This document shows, piece by piece, positions 17,901 to 25,664 of a stretch of DNA of 39,615 bases. A program made the translations under genes and the position numbers. The DNA comes from Lachnospiraceae bacterium (lineage in GTDB: Bacteria; Bacillota; Clostridia; Lachnospirales; Lachnospiraceae), in assembly GCA_015056885.1 (NCBI GenBank), contig SVFL01000024.1, positions 1-39,615 on the forward strand, given 5' to 3'. Below the pieces are notes generated by a model. It was not told where the DNA came from, did no database searches, and worked only from the letters and a program-made list of their open reading frames with translations. Numbering within the stretch: position 1 is the first letter of the stretch; each line of letters opens with the position of its first letter.

Positions 17901-19023
17901 ACTCCCCATAAAACGGCACCGACTGCTTCCATTCTGAGAAATAAACAGACAAGTAAATGGGATCCAACTCATCACCTCCGCAGGTATCAAAACAAACCTC
18001 CACATCATCCGGCGCCCAGATATCTCTACGGTCCACAATATAAACAGACCCATACCCACCTTCAATTTCTGTGATACCTTCTTCTCCACAGTAATATCCC
18101 CCATTGGGGTCAACCTCCAGAATACTCTCAGACGGCGTCCACATAGCATACAAAACAACCGTCCCGATCTCATCATCCTGATTATAATCTTCTTCACATA
18201 AATTCCAAATTTCTGCGCCATCTTCAAACCATGTGCCACTACCATCACAAGCAGTGTTCCATCCGGCAAATTCCCAACCGATTCTGCCATAGCTGTTCAG
18301 ATTCAGATGCGTCTGGGGCGTAACTGTTCTGCCTTCATATGTAGTTGCATTATTGTACATATGAAAGCTGGGTGCCATGTAACCGCTATACAATTCGTCA
18401 CCGGTGTTGGAATCATACACCACCCGGTAGCGATTTGCAGAAATCTCCATACATGTGTGATGATGCATAGACATTCCCATCTCCAAATTACGGTTAAAGG
18501 GACATAGATAGTAATAATAAATATTCTCTCCAAACTCCAAATAACTCAAACTACTTGCCGCCTGCTTGCTCATATAGAAATTCCACTGCGCAATCACTCT
18601 CCCGCAATCTGCACATACAGGTCTCCATCCGGAAAAATGCGGTTTATAGCAAGTCTGCATCACAAAGTCCACACCATGAAATTCCCCATCCGACGGATAC
18701 GCATTATGACAACAATTTACCTTAGGAGTATGTACCATCCACTTGGCCACCGGCACCGAACCGGTTCGCTTGTAGGAATAATAATGTTCCCCTGTCTGCA
18801 AATCCAACAACATGCGTTTCACTCCAGTCTCTACATCATCAGTCCCATCTGCCGCATACCAAACCACATTCTTGTTACCCGCATCCGTTGTCCAGGCCTG
18901 CCCATCCGGCGAAAAGCTTACATATGGGCTACTATAAATCGTCTCCGCCTTCACCAATAGACAATTTATTTGAAAAATAAAAAGTAATACAATTAATCCA
19001 CTCCATATTTTCCACTTTTTCAT
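14962..19023 (-). CDS. Large secreted protein with InlB-type repeats and glycine-rich domain
   Basis: The 1353-residue protein has a signal peptide (MKKWKIWSGLIVLLFIFQIN, likely cut after VKA near residue 26). A Cys-rich N-terminal region (about 100-190, with CADC) is followed by two InlB B-repeat units ending VLYAMW (about 291) and LYAQW (about 444). A fibronectin-like stretch precedes a glycine-rich domain (about 515-655, opening GFYYIEAYGAQGG, with GGGGGAG runs). A His/Cys-rich segment follows (about 655-760, CPNCGAD and several HxH), then long beta-sandwich regions. There is no LPXTG motif or C-terminal membrane anchor. Its ATG overlaps the cpaB stop by 4 bp and the prepilin peptidase gene follows directly, so it belongs to the Tad operon. 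A pilus-associated adhesin or tip protein is the likely role (inference). Confidence 0.88.
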   Translation of the reverse strand: MKKWKIWSGLIVLLFIFQINCLLVKAETIYSSPYVSFSPDGQAWTTDAGNKNVVWYAADGTDDVETGVKRMLLDLQTGEHYYSYKRTGSVPVAKWMVHTPKVNCCHNAYPSDGEFHGVDFVMQTCYKPHFSGWRPVCADCGRVIAQWNFYMSKQAASSLSYLEFGENIYYYYLCPFNRNLEMGMSMHHHTCMEISANRYRVVYDSNTGDELYSGYMAPSFHMYNNATTYEGRTVTPQTHLNLNSYGRIGWEFAGWNTACDGSGTWFEDGAEIWNLCEEDYNQDDEIGTVVLYAMWTPSESILEVDPNGGYYCGEEGITEIEGGYGSVYIVDRRDIWAPDDVEVCFDTCGGDELDPIYLSVYFSEWKQSVPFYGELQGKEYRYSGPDGSKDRITALYEVDDCELPEPYRENYSFAGWYYDPEYKKKAGDVDSEFSSGEDVTLYAQWAELVLTTEENEFTSYSGGALNLFWNQDDGRIKSYKIYQCRAGEEWHDIYELEDDVETREFCREFVYCRNEETFTVPYTGFYYIEAYGAQGGTYGDYTGGLGGMVKGKFWLEQGQEVTVCVGGQSGFNGGGGSSVFQHGGGYTSVSTEDTLLLIAGGGGGAGDAGNGGAGGMETSLVEEGHEGEYGGAGGGGGYLGGRSGETVVHYHEEGVCNHIHEGSPSKNGGCYTQPIKCGKRLTHTHTRTEYWSWGGSDESYCPNCGADASKGEECIGHETKHYRHDCSVHGTQASNTNSSKPSVCPAIAEYGLTCERSEEYICGYPYDGYIISALPSYGGSSYANDELSPAYTKIPGVRQGNGYVVIRGEDLKFSTDTTLEDVPAFDMAAPRPVDVETVRLVPEDERSVSVWWDSVQDLGTVYYHKAESYLAGRGTMLSVSNITADNMVSGLIGYIYQVDGHTDTLLDGREGKFLSATEATAKLVVDLTEEYRYMHVVSIDGAGNISETVHFPIGSLEGHNEGVKWPVLTEPLRLVESESSYHSAEEDLYYVRCDGTAPFVLEYNAIMQGAATLNYQLNYAMVESAGLNGNRVNNIVYIPSSGVSDEVKEYVAADLRFRTDGEGYLQNGSSVYANRSNRCRRINVRQEYILAKAAHGQRMELVPRAGVDDAGKIVYSEYDKDKANGIWIVGDGEAPVITGMEILENLDVLDRRTQNVLLHVTAKDEHSGIKEFYIEIENLDNGAKGIYIPNEYGVIEVDICADVAIFSGDFVVTAFATDNVGNVNRLCYGTTEFDLRAEIKSFFDPHEPLFKKGESGCLNITSWGYAERIEVEFPEAFTVCNPLLNHVYEYELKGAYKQEEQLVFMIPLEVPDGMDYTVTVRAYKADKMIEQHPALAVLGVNGSILDDLRTRLR

Positions 19024-19682
19024 TCACTCTCACACACCTTTACTACCCTCAGAGTCCCTCTGGCAAGCTCCGTATAAAATCGTTCTACATCTTTTGCATC
19101 AAAATATACATTGATTCGTTGGGCAGCAGAAGTCGTATTACCGGCCATAATCAAATTACCGCTACTGTCAAAAACCTGTTGTACAAATACATCTTCCCAA
19201 ATCAGTCCTGCTATTCCGGCTTCCGACACTGTATAAATATGAATTCTGTCCCCGGCCCGAAGCACACCTCCCACCACCTGATAAATATCCTCTGCTTTAA
19301 ATCCGGCAATTACCGGATGATCCATCTGCTTTGTAATCACATTCTCCTGCTCAAACATCCCTTCGGTCAAAAATACCCCTTCTTCAATTGTGGTAGCTGC
19401 AACCAGGCCATTCAGTTGTTCGCTGCTTGTCAAAGCCGTTTCCGGTATCAGCTTCACATCCAGCTCCACCACTTTCAAATATTTATCTATATTTTTATCA
19501 GTAATAAATTCTCCCTTGGGAATCTCTACTGCTGCCATGTATACGAATCCCTTTTCATATTCACTAAGTACCTTTTTCTCCATCTGCAGCATCACTATAA
19601 AAATACTGATTGCTGCAATAAGTGCAGCTATAATGCTTCCCATCCATAATCCGGACCCTGTCCGCTTTTTATCCGTTCTCAT
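19020..19682 (-). CDS. cpaB: CpaB/RcpC-type pilus assembly protein with SAF domain
   Basis: The 220-residue protein has one N-terminal membrane segment (about 13-34) and an SAF domain (about 48-108: AAVEIPKGEFITDKNIDKYL, ending LVAATTIEEGVFLTEGMF), the pattern of CpaB/RcpC. In proteobacteria RcpC works with the outer-membrane secretin; in this Gram-positive setting it probably organises pilus passage through the cell wall. The ATG has AAGGAG six bases upstream and overlaps the end of the upstream pseudopilin-like gene by 14 bp. It is coupled to the downstream large secreted protein gene. Length is a little short for CpaB, lacking long C-terminal extensions. Confidence 0.85.
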   Translation of the reverse strand: MRTDKKRTGSGLWMGSIIAALIAAISIFIVMLQMEKKVLSEYEKGFVYMAAVEIPKGEFITDKNIDKYLKVVELDVKLIPETALTSSEQLNGLVAATTIEEGVFLTEGMFEQENVITKQMDHPVIAGFKAEDIYQVVGGVLRAGDRIHIYTVSEAGIAGLIWEDVFVQQVFDSSGNLIMAGNTTSAAQRINVYFDAKDVERFYTELARGTLRVVKVCESE

Positions 19683-20280
19683 TCATTGCTCCTTCCTCTG
19701 CTACGATATCTACAAGTTTTCCCTTGCCGGCCTCTACCATCATTCCCGGAAAACCCTTTACGAAAAATTTGATTTCACTATATATACCTGTATGCTCTAC
19801 AATAGAACCGTCCGGCGCGGTAACTCTTCCAACTGCATCCACCCTTCGCTCCAATACATCACCATTCATTCCCATCCGAATAACCTCAACCTGTTGACCT
19901 GTCACATTATAAATTGTAAAATTTACAATCTCTACCGGTCCTGTTATCAGACTTTCATTCAGACATTTCCACTGCTCATCCAGTCCCAAATTTGTTCTCA
20001 GGGCATCCTTATAAATTGCCAATGCCCCCTCTTCATCCTTTATACAAACAGTATGCGTTCTTCCATACTCCTCCAAATCAATAATAGCTGCGGCCAGGTT
20101 GGAGGCCGCCAAAGCGTCCTCCATATATACCGCCGTCGAACTCCACGAAGCAAGCTGGAGTCTGGTATACAACACAATCGCCAGTATTAACAGAAAAAAC
20201 AAACCCGCGGCCCATTCCACCTGACCGGAATCCTTCTGTCTAATTTTTTGCAGTAGAAACCCTTGTTTCTTCAACTTCAT
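19669..20280 (-). CDS. TadE/pseudopilin-like membrane protein
   Basis: The 203-residue protein has a basic N terminus and one membrane segment (QVEWAAGLFFLLILAIVLYT, about 20-42) preceded by DSGQVEW, which resembles the prepilin-type G/E-x-E region of TadE-like pseudopilins. The remainder is extracytoplasmic beta-rich sequence (about 110-200) with one hydrophobic edge. The ATG at 20280 has GGAGG five bases upstream; an upstream TTG at 20292 overlaps that site and is unlikely. It overlaps the DUF4320-like gene by 41 bp. The role as a minor pilin is inferred from operon position. Confidence 0.75.
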   Translation of the reverse strand: MKLKKQGFLLQKIRQKDSGQVEWAAGLFFLLILAIVLYTRLQLASWSSTAVYMEDALAASNLAAAIIDLEEYGRTHTVCIKDEEGALAIYKDALRTNLGLDEQWKCLNESLITGPVEIVNFTIYNVTGQQVEVIRMGMNGDVLERRVDAVGRVTAPDGSIVEHTGIYSEIKFFVKGFPGMMVEAGKGKLVDIVAEEGAMNENG

Positions 20281-20623
20281 ACTTTCCTCCAACCAATCCT
20301 CGAATCCGTAATTCTATTTTGCTTCCATACTCAGCTTCGTCCATCGTTGTACCACTCAAATCAACAGCCGTAATTCCCAACGCGGTAAGTTCTTCCACCA
20401 ATCGGTCTCTGTCCTCTGTCAAAAGACCACCGACCGTCTCCATCCGTAAAATATAACGTCTGGCCAGCTGATCCACCTCCGCTTTTTGTTGTATCAACTT
20501 CATATTATCCATAAACGAAAGCATCACCACTACCATGCATAGCACAAAAATTCCGGTAACCATGATATTTCCTACATTCCCGCAATCTTTTGTTCTGACT
20601 GGAGTAAACTTCTTGCCCTTCAT
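20240..20623 (-). CDS. DUF4320-like pseudopilin-type protein
   Basis: The 127-residue protein has an N-terminal membrane segment (GNIMVTGIFVLCMVVVMLSF, about 18-37), followed by a helix with QKAEVDQLARRYILRMETVG and a small beta domain (VDLSGTTMDEAEYGSKIELR). The pattern fits the DUF4320 family found in Firmicutes Tad loci. The helix continuing the membrane segment is pilin-like. Its ATG lies three bases after the Flp pilin stop, so it is coupled to it. Prediction: a minor pilin or assembly component. Confidence 0.75.
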   Translation of the reverse strand: MKGKKFTPVRTKDCGNVGNIMVTGIFVLCMVVVMLSFMDNMKLIQQKAEVDQLARRYILRMETVGGLLTEDRDRLVEELTALGITAVDLSGTTMDEAEYGSKIELRIRGLVGGKYEVEETRVSTAKN

Positions 20624-20626
20624 TTT

Positions 20627-20839
20627 TTACACCCCGGGAGAAACACTCACGCCACTCAGCAATTCGTTTGCCTTAGTAGTCATTCCCTCCACAATTGTCT
20701 GAATAAAATCACCCAGACTTTCCTTCATTACCACACACAAAAGCAGTGCAATAATACACAGGCCCACCGTCACCAAAATACCATCAATACCTTCCTCTTT
20801 TTTCACCCAAAAATTCTTAATCTTATTTAAGTACTCCAT
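20627..20839 (-). CDS. Flp-type (type IVb) pilin
   Basis: The 70-residue protein has a short leader with KKEEGIDGILVTVGLCIIAL: the EEG context matches Flp prepilins cut by A24 peptidases, placing a conserved Glu near the start of the hydrophobic helix. The remaining helix (LGDFIQTIVEGMTTKANELL) is amphipathic. Length is typical of Flp major pilins. GAGGAGG lies nine bases before the ATG. It sits just after tadC with assembly genes on both sides, so it is the likely major pilin; an A24 peptidase lies downstream. Confidence 0.88.
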   Translation of the reverse strand: MEYLNKIKNFWVKKEEGIDGILVTVGLCIIALLLCVVMKESLGDFIQTIVEGMTTKANELLSGVSVSPGV

Positions 20840-20870
20840 AAAATAAATCCTCCTCGTTAATCTTAATTTT

Positions 20871-21707
20871 CTAGAAACTCAATGCAGATACAAACATCTG
20901 CGTCACACAGGCATACAGCACAATACCTAATACTGCTGCCAGAATTCCAAGTTGATAAAAAGTAACACTTCTGTCCAGAGCGGCCTTCTTACGCCCCATA
21001 ACAGATACTTCCATATCTTTTACCTGTTCGGCAATGTCTCTCAGAAGTTCCACTGCCTGACCGGATTCCATTGCCTGTAATAAAGTGATACACATAGCAT
21101 CAATATAACGGTTGTCAAAACTCTGCTGAAAACGGTTCAGCGCTTCATAGACGTCCGCCTTCACCGTAACCGCTCCCGCCAGATCCAAAAGTGCCTGCCT
21201 AAGTCGCAGTTCCTGTACCCCCGCATAACATTCCGCCAACGCATCCGTTACATACACCCCTGCCTGAAGCTGCATTTCCAGACCGTTATAAATCAGCTTT
21301 ATTTCAGGTAACATTCGCTCATTGTCCCGATAATTCAAATATCGCATAAGAATCTCCGGCAAAATATAACCCAGCCCGGCAAACAGAATTCCATAAACTG
21401 TTTTCCATTGGATGCCGACAATGAAACCAATACCTGCCAACACCACACTTAATGCCAAAAAACTACCCGGATTCAACCATTTCCCAAAATGAAACACAGC
21501 CCCGTTTTTGCACAATTTCCTGTCCGTATTTTGGTACCAGCCCATATCTTTGCTCTTACCCGACAAATAACCTGATAGTTCCTCATAGGACCTTAACACC
21601 TTGCGTCCTGTCCCTTGTTTGCAAACCATCAGCACACCTATAAAGGTAATGAATGCAGCAACTAATTGCCAGACCAGAAGCCGATGTGTATATACACTTC
21701 CACTCAC
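20871..21707 (-). CDS. tadC: TadC-type inner-membrane platform protein
   Basis: The protein (278 residues from GTG 21707) belongs to the type II secretion F superfamily: membrane segments near the N terminus, then LAGIGFIVGIQWKTVYGILF, a long cytoplasmic helical region (EIKLIYNGLEMQLQAGVYVT, then AMESGQAVELLRDIAEQVKD) and a final segment (FYQLGILAAVLGIVLYACV). GGAGG lies seven bases before GTG 21707, and this start avoids a 65-bp overlap with tadB that an ATG at 21776 would force. TadC and TadB form the membrane platform that the ATPase drives. The two genes are 4 bp apart. Confidence 0.88.
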   Translation of the reverse strand: MSGSVYTHRLLVWQLVAAFITFIGVLMVCKQGTGRKVLRSYEELSGYLSGKSKDMGWYQNTDRKLCKNGAVFHFGKWLNPGSFLALSVVLAGIGFIVGIQWKTVYGILFAGLGYILPEILMRYLNYRDNERMLPEIKLIYNGLEMQLQAGVYVTDALAECYAGVQELRLRQALLDLAGAVTVKADVYEALNRFQQSFDNRYIDAMCITLLQAMESGQAVELLRDIAEQVKDMEVSVMGRKKAALDRSVTFYQLGILAAVLGIVLYACVTQMFVSALSF

Positions 21708-21711
21708 CTTC

Positions 21712-22650
21712 TCACCTCCTTTCCATAAGCTTGCCTGCAAACAGCAGGAAAATAAATCCGATAATACCCAATGCAATCCGACCCGGTATAGTATCCCATA
21801 AAATCACCCATATGGAAGTCTCCAATAATCCATTCACCACAACCAGTGTAAAAACAGACATTCCGGCTAAAAGCATCATATTAATCAAAGCCTCCCGCAA
21901 CAGACTTCTTCGTTCCTCACCAAGACGCAAATACTCCCTCATCATTCGTCGACTGTTTTTGACCAAGAGAGAAAAATCCGCACAATACCGAACACTAATC
22001 TCCATATTGCGTACCAGCTCTTTGAACTTCGGATGTTCTATTTTCTCCGCCATAGATAATAATGCAAGACTTGCATCTCCTGTAGTCTGCGCCTCGTAGC
22101 TACACTCCTCCAGCACTGTCTTGAGCGGCTCATCCACATACTTACTTATCTGTGCAAAAATACCTGTCACTTCTCCCGAAGTAATGCTATAATTCCCCAG
22201 AAAATCCAAAAACTTAATCAGATTGGAATTAACACTTCGAAAAGCTCTCATTTTGCAAAAATATAAGTAAAAATATTCTAATAATCCCATTACCACAAGG
22301 CCGATAAACATTGTTTTCCATCCATAACATACCAATAAACTTACACTTACCACCCCTGCTGCCAATATATTCAAAACAATCCATATTTCAGCTGTAAGAT
22401 ATGGGAATCTGCGCTTTAAACCGCTATAATTCAATTCCTGTTCCAGCTTGTACCAAAAAGAATGATTTTTCTGCAGTGTCATAAGTTGTCTGCGATTTTC
22501 AAGCAGACGTCTTCCTGCAGCAACATCCATGCCTTCCCGGCTCCTTCGCATAAAACTGCTAGCCATCTCTAACCACCTGACGCGCACAAACAAAAGCAGA
22601 CATCCCGTTATCAATAAGAAAAGGATTATCCCATGCAACACAATTTCCAC
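21712..22650 (-). CDS. tadB: TadB-type inner-membrane platform protein
   Basis: The protein (312 residues from GTG 22650) has an N-terminal segment (VLHGIILFLLITGCLLLFVR), two central segments and a C-terminal pair, with a T2SSF-type cytoplasmic region (NSNLIKFLDFLGNYSITSGE, EHPKFKELVRNMEISVRYCA) between. GTG 22650 has AAAGGAGG seven bases upstream; a TTG-type or ATG start at 22671 lies in that site and is unlikely. It is directly downstream of the ATPase (25 bp) and coupled to tadC. Platform role as for TadC. Confidence 0.88.
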   Translation of the reverse strand: MEIVLHGIILFLLITGCLLLFVRVRWLEMASSFMRRSREGMDVAAGRRLLENRRQLMTLQKNHSFWYKLEQELNYSGLKRRFPYLTAEIWIVLNILAAGVVSVSLLVCYGWKTMFIGLVVMGLLEYFYLYFCKMRAFRSVNSNLIKFLDFLGNYSITSGEVTGIFAQISKYVDEPLKTVLEECSYEAQTTGDASLALLSMAEKIEHPKFKELVRNMEISVRYCADFSLLVKNSRRMMREYLRLGEERRSLLREALINMMLLAGMSVFTLVVVNGLLETSIWVILWDTIPGRIALGIIGFIFLLFAGKLMERR

Positions 22651-22675
22651 TGTTTCACCTCCTTTCTGCACTTTT

Positions 22676-23833
22676 TCATATCAGACTTTCATAAATCAGT
22701 CTCTTAGTGTTCTCATCCCATCCCTTACAGGCCAAAATCTGGCGCACCTTAAAATGTTCCATAAAAACAATGGTCTGAAAACAATCCATCATTCGCATCA
22801 GCTCGTCTCTGGCGTATCTGCTTTCATACATAGCATAGTCAACTAATTTGTCCGCAGCTTTTTCTGCCGAAGATGAATGTATTGTTGCTGCACACAATTG
22901 ACCGGTACATGCCGCATTCAGCAGGTATAATGCTTCCTCTCCCTTAATCTCTCCAATGATAAAACAGTCTACATCCATAGTCAGGCCTGCTATACTGATA
23001 TGCTTTAGGTCATAACTCACCTTACTCTCCGTAGTCCCCGGAAGACTGTGCAAAAACATCATGTCCGGATGCATCTGCGTTGTAAGCTCATCTGCCTGTT
23101 GTGTTACAAGCACAGCCATATTGTCCGGCAAAGTCTCCTTCAAAGCATTTAATAAAGTCGTTTTCCCGGAGGAATTACCACCGGAAATAAGCGTAGAACC
23201 TTGCCGAAAACGCTGCACCAATAGCCGTGCAACATCCTCGCTCATCATTTGTCTGCTTACCAGTTCTCTCACCTGCGGAAAAAATCTGGGTACCTTACGT
23301 ATACACAAATAAGGTTCACTATAAGTATTTACAATTGGCATTGACAGGGTAAACCGAAGAATGAAATCCGGATGACTATCCGTATCGGTAAATCGCTGAA
23401 TTGCGTTAAGATTTGATATATTGACCTGATTTTTGGCAGCCACATAATCGATAAACTGCCGATATTCCTTTTCCGAATCGAAACAGACTCCTGCATCCAT
23501 CCGCTGACCATCACGCTTCACACGAATATTGTCATGACTGACAACCCGTATGTCCGAAATTGCTCTGTCATCTATCAATGCAGAGAGTCTGGAATAACCA
23601 AAAATATATTGTTCAAAAGCCTCTAAAATCTGTTCTGCCAGACTTTCTTCCACGTATTTTCGCCTTCGCAGATGCTCCCATGCATCCTGCATAAACTGTT
23701 CCCTGCTAAGACTTCCTCTCCGCATCTGCATAAGAGATGCCTGTTTCTGTGTCAGATAGTCGTCCACCAGTTCACGCAAACCTTCTGACACACTATCATC
23801 TGACTGCATATTTTGTTGTAAAATATCCTGCAT
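22676..23833 (-). CDS. cpaF: CpaF/TadA-type secretion ATPase
   Basis: The 385-residue ATPase powers pilus assembly. The N-terminal domain (about 60-150) has the TadA pattern FGYSRLSALIDDRAISDIRV; the ATPase domain has a Walker A region ISGGNSSGKTTLLNALKE (about 215-230), the Asp box and Walker B FIIGEIKGEEALYLL, and ATIHSSSAEKA, the His-box. The usual Walker A is GGTGSGKTT; here it is GGNSSGKTT, keeping the Lys and Thr. The ATG has GGAGG four bases upstream. It is first in the operon; no TadZ/CpaE ATPase or secretin gene accompanies it. The 298 bp upstream (23834-24131) contain a hairpin and the promoter of the small gene. Confidence 0.93.
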   Translation of the reverse strand: MQDILQQNMQSDDSVSEGLRELVDDYLTQKQASLMQMRRGSLSREQFMQDAWEHLRRRKYVEESLAEQILEAFEQYIFGYSRLSALIDDRAISDIRVVSHDNIRVKRDGQRMDAGVCFDSEKEYRQFIDYVAAKNQVNISNLNAIQRFTDTDSHPDFILRFTLSMPIVNTYSEPYLCIRKVPRFFPQVRELVSRQMMSEDVARLLVQRFRQGSTLISGGNSSGKTTLLNALKETLPDNMAVLVTQQADELTTQMHPDMMFLHSLPGTTESKVSYDLKHISIAGLTMDVDCFIIGEIKGEEALYLLNAACTGQLCAATIHSSSAEKAADKLVDYAMYESRYARDELMRMMDCFQTIVFMEHFKVRQILACKGWDENTKRLIYESLI

Positions 23834-23962
23834 GCATCCTCCAATCCCGACTTTCTGAAAATAAAGAATTCCAACAAATCTCCTACTATATCCTCACAGT
23901 AAGTCGCATAAATTAAAATATGTTGTTAAAAATAATGGTATCATGACCGGATATGGTCCTTG

Positions 23963-24000
23963 AAAAAAAGATATGTCTCCCGGTAACCGTCGTTACCGGG
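23963..24000 (-). terminator. Hairpin with U-tract, probable terminator
   Basis: A perfect 9-bp stem (CCCGGTAAC 23979-23987, GTTACCGGG 23992-24000) closes a CGTC loop; the stem can extend with flanking GTCT/AGAC. On the minus strand a run of seven T follows a few bases later (A7 at 23963-23969 on plus). It probably ends transcripts from the MATE gene at 24245-25591 before the pilus operon. The short gap to the T run lowers confidence. Confidence 0.55.
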
Positions 24001-24072
24001 TAAGACACAATTTACACCTTTTAAAACACAATGTCAATAACTAATTTGAAAAATTTTAAAATATGTTTGCGG

Positions 24073-24101
24073 TTGTCTTTGTCGACATGATGTGCTATAA
24101 T
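24073..24101 (+). promoter_or_regulatory. Promoter of the small membrane protein gene
   Basis: TTGTCT (24073-24078) and a perfect TATAAT (24096-24101) are 17 bp apart, with a TG extended element before the -10. The start ATG follows about 30 bp later. Confidence 0.65.
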
Positions 24102-24131
24102 TTGAAAAAATCATCAAAGGAGTATTTTGCC

Positions 24132-24248
24132 ATGGAAGTAGGTTTCATTTTATTTGGAGGACTGTTAATTATCATCTTCGCAGTTGTTGTAGCAGTTGTA
24201 TCCTCCGTTGTATCCGCAGTTGCTGCATCGCAGGACGAACTCGATTAA
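24132..24248 (+). CDS. 38-residue single-pass membrane protein
   Basis: The ATG at 24132 has AAAGGAG nine bases upstream and its own promoter (24073-24101), so this short frame looks real. The product, MEVGFILFGGLLIIIFAVVV..., is almost entirely one hydrophobic helix with a short tail (AASQDELD). Its stop overlaps the stop of the convergent MATE gene. Function is unknown; it could be a small membrane regulator, a type I toxin-like peptide or an unannotated small protein. It has no antisense partner that I can see. Confidence 0.6.
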   Translation: MEVGFILFGGLLIIIFAVVVAVVSSVVSAVAASQDELD

Positions 24249-25591
24249 TTGGCACTATCCATCCGTTTATAAAGTCGTTTTTTTACAATAAAATATGCAG
24301 GAATCAAAAAGGCATCTGCCAAAATCCATGCTGCGGGATTACCCATACAGACTCCTACAAATCCCAGCATCGGAACCAGTACGATTCCTGCGATTGTTCG
24401 TGCAATCATTTCTAATACTCCTGCCAGAATTGCAAAGGTCGGGAATCCCATCCCCTGTATCAGGAATCTTACAATATTTACTAAAGCCAGCAAAGAATAG
24501 CTTGCTGTATTAAATATCAAATAAGTCTTTATATTCTCAATAATAGCGACCTCTGCATCTTTCATAAACAATCTTGCCAGCCCCTCTCCGCCAACAAGTA
24601 CAATCAAAAACGCAATTACAGAATACCCAATACCCAGTATTACACATGCTTTCAGACCTTTTCCCAGTCGCTCCAACTTGCCTGCTCCCACATTTTGTCC
24701 ACCATAGGTAGCCATCGTCGACCCCAGTGCATCAAACGGACATGCCAGAAATCCCCCAACTTTTCCTCCGGCTGTCACTGCTGCCACCGCCGCAGAACCA
24801 AGCATATTGGTCGCACTCTGCAACACCACACTTCCAATCGCAGTAATAGAATATTGAAGCCCCATAGGAATCCCCATCCCGCACAGAATTCCCATCATAT
24901 GACGGTCTGCCGACCACTCATCTTTTTGAATATGTAAAATCTCAAATTTCCGAATCATAAATAACAGACAGCCTACTCCTGCAACTATCTGTGCAATCAC
25001 GGTTGCTAAAGCTGCTCCCATCACACCAAGCTCTAAATGGATAATAAGCACCAAATCCAAGCCGATATTGACAAAAGAAGACAAGACAAGAAAAATAACC
25101 GGCGTCTTACTGTCACCTAATGCGCGGATTACACCCGACACCATATTATAGAGAAAAGTTGCCGGTATTCCTAAGAAAATAACAAAAATATAATTATATG
25201 CACTGTCTATGATATCCTCAGGCGTTCGCATCAACACCAAAATATCTCTGCAAAACACTGCAGTTAAAACGGTCAATACAGCCGCAAATCCAATACACAA
25301 CCATGTTGCATTAGCCACATATCTACGTACCCCTTCATAATCCCCTGCTCCAAACTTATGAGAAATCGGTATGGAAAAACCACTACAGATTCCCATACAA
25401 AAACCGATAATCAGGAAATTGATAGAACCCGTTGCTCCCACACCTGCCAGATCATCGACACCTAAAAATCTGCCTACAATCAAAGTATCTACCAGATTGT
25501 AGAACTGCTGAAACAAAAAACCGAAAAGTAAAGGAAAAGCAAACCCTACAATCAATTTCATGGGGGACCCGTTTGTCATATCCTTTGTCAT
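24245..25591 (-). CDS. MATE family efflux transporter
   Basis: The 448-residue protein has 12 predicted membrane segments in two halves, with MATE marks in the first half (FPLLFGFLFQQFYNLVDTLI, VGRFLGVDDLAGVGAT) and the mirrored second-half region (STMATYGGQNVGAGK). MATE transporters export drugs or organic cations, driven by Na+ or H+. GAGGAG lies eight bases before the ATG at 25591; two ATGs at 25591 and 25597 are possible and the former has better spacing. A GGGTGTCC hairpin lies upstream in the leader. Substrate cannot be told. Confidence 0.92.
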   Translation of the reverse strand: MTKDMTNGSPMKLIVGFAFPLLFGFLFQQFYNLVDTLIVGRFLGVDDLAGVGATGSINFLIIGFCMGICSGFSIPISHKFGAGDYEGVRRYVANATWLCIGFAAVLTVLTAVFCRDILVLMRTPEDIIDSAYNYIFVIFLGIPATFLYNMVSGVIRALGDSKTPVIFLVLSSFVNIGLDLVLIIHLELGVMGAALATVIAQIVAGVGCLLFMIRKFEILHIQKDEWSADRHMMGILCGMGIPMGLQYSITAIGSVVLQSATNMLGSAAVAAVTAGGKVGGFLACPFDALGSTMATYGGQNVGAGKLERLGKGLKACVILGIGYSVIAFLIVLVGGEGLARLFMKDAEVAIIENIKTYLIFNTASYSLLALVNIVRFLIQGMGFPTFAILAGVLEMIARTIAGIVLVPMLGFVGVCMGNPAAWILADAFLIPAYFIVKKRLYKRMDSAN

Positions 25592-25623
25592 ATCCATATC
25601 TCCTCAAAAATACTCGTCACAAG

Positions 25624-25643
25624 AGGGTGTCCTGACGGACACC
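25624..25643. other. Hairpin between the isomerase and MATE genes
   Basis: GGGTGTCC (25624-25631) pairs with GGACACCC (25636-25643) around a TGAC loop. It lies about 20 bp after the isomerase stop and about 35 bp before the MATE start, with no clear T run. It may be a terminator of the pentose operon or a leader structure of the MATE gene. Confidence 0.5.
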
Positions 25644-25664
25644 CCCTGAACAAACGTTACTAAC

